Shown here piece by piece: positions 54,674 through 64,000 of a DNA stretch of 64,000 nucleotides. How positions within the stretch are numbered: the stretch's first letter is position 1; every line of letters starts with the position of its first letter. Position numbers and translations under genes: made by a program. The notes beneath the pieces are model-generated. The model saw only the letters and a list, made by a program, of their open reading frames with translations, had not been told where the DNA came from and made no database searches. Origin of the DNA: Zeus faber. Taxonomy: Eukaryota; Chordata; Actinopteri; Zeiformes; Zeidae. The stretch lies in assembly GCA_960531495.1 (NCBI GenBank), contig OY482853.1, forward strand, positions 1,903,565 to 1,967,564, read 5' to 3'.

Positions 54674-54787
54674 GCTTTGAACACAATCCAGCACCCTCCT
54701 GGTTGCATTCCTTTCCTTTCCTCCCTCATTTGCTGCCATAACTATGACAGGAAGAGGCCATGTGACATCATCCAGTGTTCATGTTTT
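54672..54787 (+). other. OR4 distal 5' flank, left of the Gypsy C insertion
   Basis: Matches 28030-28196 upstream of OR2 (GCATCC/GCATTC, CCCTCATTTTCTGCCATAAC-like, AGGAAGAGGCCA). It ends in the target site GTTTT. Confidence 0.85.
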
Positions 54788-57700
54788 TGTCATGATCTCC
54801 GCCTTCATCTACCTTCCCCTCCCCCTCCTTACCTGTCTCATTAATCCAACTCCATTCACCTGCGCACACAGCTGTCCCAGATCTGTAATCTAACCACTAT
54901 ATAAGCCTCTCTCACCAGTCACCCATTGCCAGATTGTCTGATTGGGGTTCCAGAACGCTACGCCGGAGACGCAGATGGCTGTAGTCCATTCATTACAAAC
55001 TGTTCCATCCTCTTCGCTCTGCAGCCCCACACCTTCGCCTCCGAGGAAGCCAGGCTGGCGTTCACCGTAAATCACCTGACGGGCCGCGCTCGGCTGTGGG
55101 GAACAGCCGAGTGGGAACGACGCACACCAGCCTGCTCCTCCTTCCAAGCCTTCGCCGCCGAGCTCCGCAAGGTGTTCGGGTTGACATCACGAGGTCCCGA
55201 TGCTGCTGGTGGTCTCCTGGGTCTCAGTCAAGGGTCCCGCTCCGTGATAGATTACGCGATCGACTTCCACACCCAGGCTCGACTGAGCGAGTGGAACCTG
55301 GCAGCCGAGATTGACGCGTTCCTGATGGGATTAGCAGAGTACGTGAAGGATGAGCTAGTTTCTCACAACCTGCCCACCTCTCTCGACGGCATCATTGAGC
55401 TTGCTTCCCGTATCAACCGACGCATCTAGGCCCGGCAGCAAGAGAGGCGTCAGAGGCAAGTGGAGCGCCGCCCAGCAACCCGTCTTCCAGGTTCCTCCGG
55501 GCCGCCAGCTCTTCCGGCCCGTCAACCCACAAGTGAGACCTCTCCCATGCGGGTTGGCCGGGTCAGCCTCACCCCAGAGGAGAAGGAGAGACGCCGGGTG
55601 GGGAACCTTTGCCTCTACTGCGGTCTAGCTGGACACTACATTTCCGGGTGTCCGGTAAAAGGGCCGGGCTCGCCAGTGAGGGAGGAGGTCCTGGTGAGCC
55701 ACACCTCCAAATCCCCCTCCAACCTACGCCCCCTGTGCCAGGCTCGGCTGCTCCTGCCCCAAGGCTCACATTCCCTCGCCATACTGATTGACTTTGGTTC
55801 CGATGTTAACATCATCGACGATAACCTAGCACGGCAGCTGGGTGTTGGTCGAGTTCTCCTGCCTTCTCCGGTACCTGCCACTGCCCTGGATGGCCGCCTC
55901 CTGGGGACAGTCACCCATCAGACAGTGCCCATCCGCATGCTCCTGTCCGGCAACCACCACGAGACGATACAGTTCTGCATCCTGCACTCACCTCGTCACC
56001 CTCTCCTCCTGGGGTTCCCCTGGCTCCAGCGTCACAACCCACACCTCGACTGGACCACGGGGACTATTCTGGGATGGAGTCCTGCGTGCCATCAGGTCTG
56101 CCTGAAGCAAGCCGCCGCACCTCAGCCATCCACCAGCTCCAGCTCCGCACCCGACATGTTGGGGGTCCCCGCCGAGTACCTCGACTTCAGGGAAGTCTTC
56201 AGGAAGGCCAAGGCAACATCCCTTCCCCCGCACAGGCCGTACGATATTGCCATCGACCTCCAGCCCAGCTCGACCCCCCAGAGGCCGCCTGTACTCCCTG
56301 TACGCCCCGGAGAGAGAGGCCATGGACACCTATATTAACGATGCCCTGGCGGCGGGCACCATCCCTCCCTCCTCATCCCCGGCGGGGGCGGGCTTCTTCT
56401 TCGTGGAGAAGAAGGACAAGTCGCTTCGCCCCTGTATTGACTATCGCGGTCTCAACGACATTACGGTCAAGAACCGCTATCCCCTGCCCCTCATCTCATC
56501 AGCCTTCGAACTCCTGGAGGGGGCCACGGTGTTCACCAAGCTCAACCTACGCAACGCCTACCATCTGGTCCAGGTTCGAGAGGGGGACGAATGGAAGACG
56601 ACGTTCAACACTCCCTCCGGTCACTACGAATATTTGGTGATGCCCTTTGGTCTCATCAACGCACCCGCCATCTTCCAGGCCCTGGTCAATGACGTGCTCA
56701 GGGACATGCTCAACAAATTCGTCTTTGTGTACCTCAACGACATCCTGATCTTCTCCCGATCCCAAGCTGAGCACGTCCACCATGTCCAGACGGTCCTGCA
56801 GCGCCTCCTGGAGAACACACTCTTTGTGAAGGCGGAGAAGTGTGAGTTTCACGTCCCGTCCGTCTCCTTCCTGGGGTACGTCGTAGGGAGGGGGACCATC
56901 CAGATGGACTCCACCAAGGTCTCCGCCATCACCACCTGGCCGGCCCCGGACACCCGCAAACAACTCCAGCGCTTCCTCGGGTTTGCCAACTTCTATCAGA
57001 GGCTACAGCACGGTGGCTGCCCCCCTCACAGCCCTAACCTCCTCCAAGGTGCCGTTTCGGTGGATCGTCGCCGCCAATGACGCCTTCCTGGCCCTGAAGG
57101 CACGGTTCACTTCAGCCCCCATTCTGGTATTGCCTGACCCCAAACAGCAGTTCGTGGTTGAAGTGGACGCCTCCGACGTGGGAGTCGGAGCTGTTCTATC
57201 CCAGAGAACCGCCTCCGACCAGAAGCTTCATCCCTGCGCCTTCTTCTCCAGGCATTTAACCCCGGCCGAGAGGAACTACGACATCGGGAATGGGGAGCTT
57301 CTCGCCGTCAAATTGGCCCTGGATGAGTGGCGACACTGGCTAGAGGGAACCCAGCTGCCGTTCCTGGTGTGGACTGACCACAAGTACCTGGAGTATATCC
57401 AGTCTGCCAGGAGACTGAACTCCCGTCAGGCCCGTTGGGCGCTCTTCCTAACCAGGTTCAATTTCTCCCTCTCCTCCAGCGTCGCTTCTGGTGGCCCTCC
57501 CTGGGTGAGGACGTCCGAGGGTTCGTCAATGCCTGCCCCACCTGTAACCAGCACAAACCCTCTCTTCTTGCCCCTGCTAGTCTCCTACACCCACTGCCGG
57601 TTCCTCATCGCCCCTGGTCTCACATCTCCGTGGACTTCGTCACCGGTCTGCCACCGTCTAGCGCCACTAGCCGCACTACCTCGCACTAGCACTACCATCC

Positions 57701-59205
57701 TGACCGTGGTGGACTGGTTTAGCAAGATGGCTCACTTCGTGCCTCTACCGAAGGTCCCGTCGGCCAAGGGCACCGCCGAGCTATTATTGTACAACGTTGT
57801 CCGCCTCCATGGCATCCCGGTAGATGTTGTATCTGCCAGTTCGCCTCTGTCTTCTGGAGGGAGTTCTGTGCGCTCCTGGGGGCCACCGTCAGCCTGTCCT
57901 CAGGGTACCACCCCCAGTCCAACGGCCAAACGGAGCGGAAGAACCAGGAGAAGGAGACAGCCTTTCACTGCATGACATCACAACACCCGTTGTCCTGGTC
58001 CGAGCAGCTTTTGTGGGTGGAATATGCCCACAACACCCTGACCAGTTTGGCCACAGGCCTCTCCCCCTTCCAGTGCGCCTACGGCTTCCAATCGCCTCTG
58101 TTCTCGGCCCTTGAGAAGGAGGCTTCCTGCCCGTCCGTCCAGGCCTTCATTCGCCGCTGCCACAGGACCTGGACCCGGACCCGGGCCGCCCTTCTCCGAG
58201 CCGCTGGCCGCAACACCTCTGCCACCAACCGTCGTCAGGCCCCAGAGTACCAGCCGGGCCAGAAGGTCTGGCTCTCCACTCGGGACCTCCCCCTGAAGGT
58301 GGAATCCAAGAAGCTGGCTCCTCGGTTCAGCGGCCCGTTCATGATCGAGAAGGTCGTCAACCCGGTGGCAGTGCGGCTCAAGCTCCCCAGGTCCATGCGC
58401 GTCCACCTTCCATGTGTCCAAAGTTAAGCCGGTCCGGGAGAGTGCTATGGTCCCCTTGGCACCTCCCCCGCCTCCTCCACGCTTCATTGACGGGGGTCCT
58501 GCCTTTTCTGTCTGCCATCTCCTACGTTCCCGCCGGCGTGGGAGAGGCCTGCAGTGCCTGGTGGATTGGGAGGGTTACTGTCCGGAGGAGAGGTCCCGGG
58601 TCCCTGCGAGACACATTCTGGACCACACCCTCATCAGGAGGTTCCATCAGCGCCATCCTGACCAGCCCTCCAGACCGGGTCAACCCTCCCAACCGCAGAC
58701 CCCACCACCTCTCTTGTCTGGACCCTCCAGCGATGGTTCAGAGGCGGATGATGTCGACCCTGTGGGTCCCTCCTCCGACGAGCGGGACGAGGCCCATTCA
58801 GCGGAGGAGATGGAGATGGACGGGGTCTCCGACGAGTACTCCGATGAGGATCACGTGGCCCATTTCACGGAGGACCAGGAGATGGACGGGGTCTCCGACG
58901 AGTACTATATATATGCCTCTCTCACCAGTCACCCATTGCCAGTTTGTCTTTGATGCTTGCACCAGACTCTCCAACGTTCTCCGGACTGATTCCCTGCTAC
59001 CGACTCTGCCTCGCTCCGACCACGTATCCTGCCTGCCCCTCCGCCTGTCTTCTGTCTGCGCTCCTCCTTATCGAACCTGCCTGTCCCCGACGATATATCC
59101 TGCCTGCTCCCTGCCTGTCTTCTGTCCGCTCTACAAATAAAAGACATTACCAAATATCCCTGCCTGTCTTTGTGCTGCAATTGGGTCCTAACCACACCCG
59201 TTATA
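54788..59205 (+). mobile_element. Gypsy (Ty3) chromodomain retrotransposon C, broken
   Basis: 4418 bp on the plus strand with ends TGTCATG ... CGTTATA and an exact 5-bp target duplication GTTTT (54783-54787 and 59206-59210). OR2's flank at about 28190 is the empty site. The LTR sequences at the two ends overlap only in part (shared CCTCTCTCACCAGTCACCCA near 54905 and 58917), so both look incomplete. Parts in order: gag, CCHC zinc knuckle (CLYCGLAGHYISGCP), retropepsin-like protease, reverse transcriptase, RNase H, integrase, chromodomain ([15 protein letters not shown]). It belongs to the same chromovirus-like group as element B but is a different lineage. It carries several breaks and no whole polyprotein. 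It is absent from the OR2 unit. Confidence 0.93.
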
Positions 59206-59593
59206 GTTTTTGTGTAAATGTTGTTTGTTTCTATGTTTATTTGTCTCACCGTGGTGATTCTCCCTCTTGGAGTAGTGATCAGCTGTTTATAGACCTAAAC
59301 ATGATAAATAGTTCTCCAAAGAGGGGGGTTGGTGGTGGTTCTCCATAACCAAAAACTGTGCACTTGTCATCCTGCAGGTCATCCACAGGACAGAGTTATT
59401 GCAGCAGTTGTTGATGATTTAAGAATTAAGAAAGAGTTGCATTGCAGGTTAAGAACTTGAACTCCTCTTGCAGACTAACTCTGCAAGTAGAGTTCAATGG
59501 AACAAATCCTCTGTGTTCTATGTCCAGCATGCTGACAGCACAGGTTCAAAAAAAAAATAAAAAAAGTGGGTCTTCAAGGTGTGAGATGGGGAA

Positions 59594-59668
<75 letters not shown>

Positions 59669-60191
59669 CACCCTAATATTGATCCTTCACTTATTTTACA
59701 ACTTTTCACTCACTGACATCCTCTACTGTTGCTCATACTGTTCTTCTCATTCATGTCACATGGTGGTCACATGACACCCAACTCAATGTTGGAAAGATTT
59801 TTTTTCCTGATTCCCAAATGGTGTTTACAGCCTGATGAGTCTCAGAGGTTCCTGCTGCTCTCGCTTCCTCGTGTGTTGAGAAGATATAAAGTAGGAAGCA
59901 GTGATGAAGGACGGACAGTGTGACTGCTCTCTGTCCAACACAGCGGCAGACATGCTCACAGGTCTGCACCACACCACCTCACTTACAAACTGCACTTGAA
60001 AGCTTTCAGCTCCTTTTCTGAACTCAGAGAGAAACTGGTAAGTTTCAGCTTGTGGAAAATGCTGATTTCACCAAATGTTTGGACACTGTTGAGAACAGGA
60101 TCCAATCAGATCAGATGTTTGACTTTGAGAAAAAAATCAGAAACAAATGAGAGATCTTCAGCCATCAACATCTTGGAGTTAAAGGAGAATC
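59206..60191 (+). promoter_or_regulatory. OR4 5' flank and promoter
   Basis: Resumes the 5' flank after Gypsy C (TGTGTAAATGTTGTTTGTTT) and includes the about 250-bp stretch whose inverted copy is at 11565-11890. Then come (CA)n at 59593-59667, TTCACCCTAATATTGATCC, TATAAAG at 59885-59891 (307 bp before the ATG) and the putative donor GTAAGT at 60038-60043. Two small compensating indels in the leader leave the spacing unchanged. Confidence 0.6.
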
Positions 60192-61115
60192 ATGGTGAAC
60201 TCGACTGACTTTCCATTTTTTATACTGAGTGCTTACGTGGACTTGGGGCGTTTGAAGTACTTCTGCTTCACGGCTGTTTTATTGTTGTATATTGTGATTG
60301 TTGCTGCCAATGTGTTTCTGATCGTCCTGATCTGCATCAAGAGGAGCTTACACGAGCCCATGTACGTGCTTCTGTGCAGCCTGTTGGTGAATGAACTGTA
60401 CGGCAGCGCCGGCTTGTTTCCCTTCCTGCTGCAGCAGATCCTCTCTGACACCCACACCGTGTCCACCTCCGCCTGCTTCCTGCAGATCTACTGCCTCTAC
60501 ACTTATGCATGTGGGGAGTTTTGTAACTTGGCGGTCATGTCCTACGACCGGTACCTCGCTATCTGCTGTCCCCTCCATTATAACACACGTATGACAGCAA
60601 ACAAGGTGGCTCCTCTGTACATCATGGTCGTCTGGTTGTATTCTTTGAGCGTCCTTATCATTCTGGTCTTGAGCGTCCAGCTGCTGCTCTGTGGGAACGT
60701 TATGAACACACTGTACTGCAACAACTACTACGTGGTCAGACTGGCCTGTTCTGACACCACCGTTAACAACGTCTATGGAATATTTGTTACTATACTTTCT
60801 GTTGTAGTTCCTCTGGTTCTCATCCTGTTCTCCTACATCCGGATCCTGAGGATCTGCCTGGTGGGCTCCAGGGAGACGAGGCAGAAAGCAGTGTCCACCT
60901 GCTCTCCCCACCTCGCCTCCCTCATCAACTTCTCCTTCGGCTGCTGCTTCGAGATCTTTCACAGCCGCTTCGATGTGAGCAGTGTTCCAGGTTCTCTGAG
61001 AATATTCTTGTCTCTGTACTTCCTGATGTGCCAGCCACTCTTCAACCCCGTCATGTATGGATTCAGAATGTCCAAAATAAGGGCCGTTTGTAAAGATTTG
61101 CTCTGCTCAAACTAA
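60192..61115 (+). CDS. Odorant receptor OR4 (class A GPCR, teleost type)
   Basis: Intact 307-residue receptor with NST at 3-5, MSYDRYLAICCPLHY, SYIRI, KAVSTCSPHL and NPVMY. TM3 carries the private block ACG at 106-108, a cysteine and glycine where OR1 and OR3 have VQI and OR2 has AHI. TM4-TM5 has APLYIMVVWLYSLSVLIILV as in OR1. TM5 and the C-terminal half match OR3 (ILSVVVP; FHSRFDVSSVPGSLR). V59 becomes L (MYVLLCSL), and the protein ends CSN rather than CLN. An odorant receptor role is expected from family membership; the ligand is unknown. Confidence 0.97.
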   Translation: MVNSTDFPFFILSAYVDLGRLKYFCFTAVLLLYIVIVAANVFLIVLICIKRSLHEPMYVLLCSLLVNELYGSAGLFPFLLQQILSDTHTVSTSACFLQIYCLYTYACGEFCNLAVMSYDRYLAICCPLHYNTRMTANKVAPLYIMVVWLYSLSVLIILVLSVQLLLCGNVMNTLYCNNYYVVRLACSDTTVNNVYGIFVTILSVVVPLVLILFSYIRILRICLVGSRETRQKAVSTCSPHLASLINFSFGCCFEIFHSRFDVSSVPGSLRIFLSLYFLMCQPLFNPVMYGFRMSKIRAVCKDLLCSN

Positions 61116-62449
61116 AAGGACCTTAAAGAGAATCTGTTGTTTAATGTAAAATTAATGTAACATTTCTACATGACAACGTATTTTATATACGCCATTAATC
61201 CTCTGGGGGAAATTGGTTCTCTGCATTTGCCTATCCTAGTATCTTATGTATCTAGGAGCAGTGAGTTGCCACAAAGAGGTGCGCGGGAACCAACTCCTGA
61301 TCTTGGCCTTGCTCTGGGACATGGGCAGGAGTGTCTAACCCTGACATGCATGTCTTTAGGGTGGGGGAACCAGAGCACCCAGAGGAAACCCACGTGAGCA
61401 TGGGGAGAACATGTAGACCTCTACATAGAAGGGCCCCGGTAGAATTTAAGCATAGAACCTCCTTGCTGTAAGGCACCATGCTCCCCCCTTCAAATATGTA
61501 ACAGCAGTGAGACAAAACATTCTCTTCTGCATAAAACAATGGAAATCATTCTATCATGGATATTTCCACATTAACATTTATTGTTAATTTATTCATGTTA
61601 CTCATTTCATTGGTTCTAGTTTCAAACCTACTGTCTGAAAGTGTTTGGAACTACAATTTTATTTTGCATTTTTTGAACAATAAAGAAATAGTCTTTAAAA
61701 AAAAAAGGCTTATAAAATGCTTTTTATAAAACTTAAACAAAAACTATAATCTTTTTTTTTTTTACTTAATTGTAATTTGTATTATTTTCCTCACCTGTCA
61801 TAGCCTCCATGTTTCACCCTACTCTGTTGTTATGTGACGTATCTCATTTCACTGAATTGATTGACATCCAAGTAGCAAACAGATTAGTGAAGATTGCAAT
61901 GAACCCTTAATGACAATAATAATAAAATAATAATAATAATAATAATAATAATAGACTGTTGTACCAGTTTTACAGTGCTGCAATTCTTTGTCTTGAATTC
62001 AATTAATTTCATTTAATTGAAATAATTACAGTGGAAATGTTTTTCCAGTGATGTGCTGAAAACAGGATTCTTACAGGATAAAGAAGATTGATTTGATTCT
62101 TAAGGTTTATAAAACCTTACACCATCTCAATGAATAATGCATGAATAAAAACAGTAAAGTAACATTTAACCAAGAAGCATTCATTTGGGGGTGTGAGGAC
62201 AATCCAGGCCTCAACACAACAAAAAAATAATCACATTAGCTGTGGAGAATTTATTAATTAATATTTGTCTTGAGCCATTTTAGGATTAATTTCGGCTGTA
62301 AGACCATAACACCTGAAAACACTAGGACTGGTGATAATGATGTAGAAGTAGTGCACCTCATCACCGAGGAACAGAAAAGCTTCTGCACTGGGCAAAATGA
62401 CAGTAAATGTAAGGCCAAAAGAGACGCTCATTCAAAAAGAAAAGGCTGA
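61116..62449 (+). other. OR4 3' flank with poly(A) signal and downstream module
   Basis: Same order as OR3: GACAACGTATTTTATATACG, a repeat-like piece to about 61500, AATAAA at 61679-61684, (AAT)n at about 61912-61955, the conserved module at about 62275-62449. Confidence 0.75.
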
Positions 62450-62880
62450 GGTGATGATCAATGATTGGAAGTGCTGCATTTTGATACAGTTGATCGTTCC
62501 CTGCTCTTACACAGACTGCTAAGTATTGGCTGTGACCCTAATCCTTATAGATGGTTCCAAAACTACCTCTCTGATAGACAGCAGTAGATGAGAACAGATA
62601 ATGTTCAATCTGCACTTTTATCGATAGCAAAAGGTGTGCCTCAAAGTCCTTTTCACAATTTAAATCAATTATATGGTCTGTTCTTGGCCTACCTGCACTG
62701 CCCATCTGTACGCAGACAACACTATCTGATATTGTTGGGCTGGCTCAATACAATTGGCAATTGACAATCTGCAACTTCTTTTAATGTTCTTCAAGAGGCA
62801 CTCATCGATCTCAAACTTGTATTAAATGCTGAAAAAAAACACACAATATATGCTATTCAGAAGAAAAAAAATTAAAAAAT
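62450..62880 (+). mobile_element. LINE reverse transcriptase fragment, unit of OR4
   Basis: Paralog of 30795-31230 and 43940-44440. It reads RWFQNYLSDRQQ, SIAKGVPQ and LAYLHCPSVRRQHYL. It is degenerate. Confidence 0.8.
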
Positions 62881-62889
62881 TCCAATTTA

Positions 62890-64000
62890 CATGAATCAAC
62901 TATTACACTTCAGTATCAAACCCGCTCTCAGGATCTTATGCTCTGGACTCCATGTTGCAGAAGCTTCTCTAATGGATCGACAGATATTCCATCTGCGTGT
63001 GATCAAGCATGTGTGTAACTTGTTCTTAATCCAAGAATTAACTAATGTATGATCATTAACTTTGTGTGATATACTGATGGGTGTTCATAGAAAGTAGATC
63101 CTTTCCCAACCTTGATAGGAGTGGATTCATTTTCTCCAGGTTGACGAGATACAGTTGGAGCTTTGCATCCAGCCTTGATCACCAAACGTAGAACACTGCA
63201 GAACCTGGTTGTTTTTAGGTAACATCACAGACAACAAGGACAGGGACACCAAGAGCCCCAGCCAGCCAGATCCTGCTGCCAAGCTGAACAGACTGTCTAT
63301 TGGTCACAGAGGAATTAATGATTGGAGAAGCTGATGCAGAAGGAGCACCAACAGGTAGAGCCCAACGCCATCCAAGAGGGTCTACAGTCATGGGAGGCCA
63401 GGCCGGTTCGAACAGCCGCTGCACTGGAATAACCATCTGCCTTCACTCTGCAGGAGGCCACATGTCTTAGCCACATATCTAGAGAATGCCAACAGAAAAG
63501 CCTTTAAACAGGGATGCCAGGACACCAGGGCACATGGAGTCTTCAACTGAGGCTGTTTTCATGGTGAATGTCCAGGATGTAACTGCAAGGCGGTCAGCCT
63601 GGAGTCAGGGTCACAGGTGGCATGTTCGTTGAATAAGGAGCAATGTGAGGGAACGATGGGTTAAAGCTGTTCATGGGTTTGAGATCCCTTGTTTGTAGTA
63701 CAGTCCAAGTCAGGGGCGATCAAAGTTCGGACCAGAGGTGCTGTAATTGTAGCTGACCATCATATGGCCTCACAGCAAGGACCGTTGGTCAGGTTTGCTG
63801 CCCCCTAGAGACCCTCCCAGCTACGGCTAGACTCATCCAACAACACACCTGCATCATTGATTGTTCTATGGACCCATATTCTGGAAAGCTCCTGTGAAAC
63901 GGACTATTCTGTTTTGGTAGGGAGTCTTGTTATACAACATCAGTTTTAAATAGTCCATTCAGTAAAGAGTGGCTGTTAGTAAAGGGGGTTCCTGGCTAGC
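62890..64000. repeat. Distal repeat of the OR unit (copy 3), runs off the window
   Basis: Matches 44450-45600 nearly base for base: GCTTCTCTAATGGATCGACA at about 62962, the GAGGGTCTACAGTCATGGGA part, GCAAGGACCGTTGGTCAGG, and CCTGGCTAGC at the window end. This suggests the unit continues to the right, possibly with another L1 and OR. No gene is seen in it. Confidence 0.75.

Noticed and set aside
59996-60208. 70-codon upstream frame overlapping the OR4 start
   Set aside because: It exists only because of small indels in OR4's leader and has no equivalent in the same frame in OR1-OR3; it also crosses the putative splice donor.

Overview
The window is vertebrate, and almost certainly teleost fish, nuclear DNA. 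It holds four intact, intronless-coding class A receptor genes of the fish odorant receptor (OR) type. The repeats around them are typical of teleosts: Rex1/Babar-like and UnaL2-like LINEs, L1-clade LINEs, Tc1 elements, chromodomain Gypsy elements and long (CA)n tracts. No bacterial gene organisation, rRNA, CRISPR array or convincing tRNA gene is visible.

Layout. 0-2.7 kb: a 24-bp minisatellite, a 5'-truncated OR pseudogene on the minus strand, and a Tc1 3' remnant. 2.7-11.9 kb: OR1 (3154-4077), whose 3' flank is split by an L1 ORF1 relic, a LINE 3' end and a nearly whole UnaL2-like L2 LINE (6831-10912), followed by an inverted fragment of OR 5' flank. 12.2-13.7 kb: a Tc1/mariner element with a DD34E transposase. 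14.5-19.0 kb: a 4.5-kb array of A/C-rich triplets (CAA, CAG, GAA, AAA type). 19-24 kb: assorted repeats, a badly decayed Gypsy fossil, and an OR 3' flank with no OR attached. 24.9-64 kb: three copies of one tandem unit, carrying OR2 (28993-29916), OR3 (41780-42703) and OR4 (60192-61115).

The tandem unit reads, in order: end of an L1-clade LINE (endonuclease/RT, then a hAT relic, then the ORF2 C-terminus), a G/T-rich roughly 2-kb L1 3' region, a (CA)n tract, conserved OR 5' flank, a second (CA)n tract, OR promoter, OR coding exon, conserved 3' flank, a degenerate LINE RT fragment, and a shared repeat leading into the next L1. Later insertions differ between copies and act as a relative clock. 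A solo LTR lies only before OR3. A young Gypsy (36287-40255) interrupts the L1 3' region before OR3. A 5'-truncated Rex1 LINE with an 865-codon open frame, and a second chromodomain Gypsy (54788-59205), lie only before OR4. OR3 has lost the DNA between its two (CA)n tracts.

The four ORs share an almost identical first third and the same 307-bp TATA-to-ATG spacing. They differ in blocks in TM3-TM5, where odorants are expected to bind. This looks like recent tandem amplification with gene conversion plus diversification of the ligand pocket. All other protein-like sequence in the window belongs to mobile elements. I see no wholly unknown gene system. The most distinctive structures are the OR/L1 amplicon, the in-frame L1-Rex1 chimeric ORF, the triplet array and a perfect 40-bp-arm hairpin.
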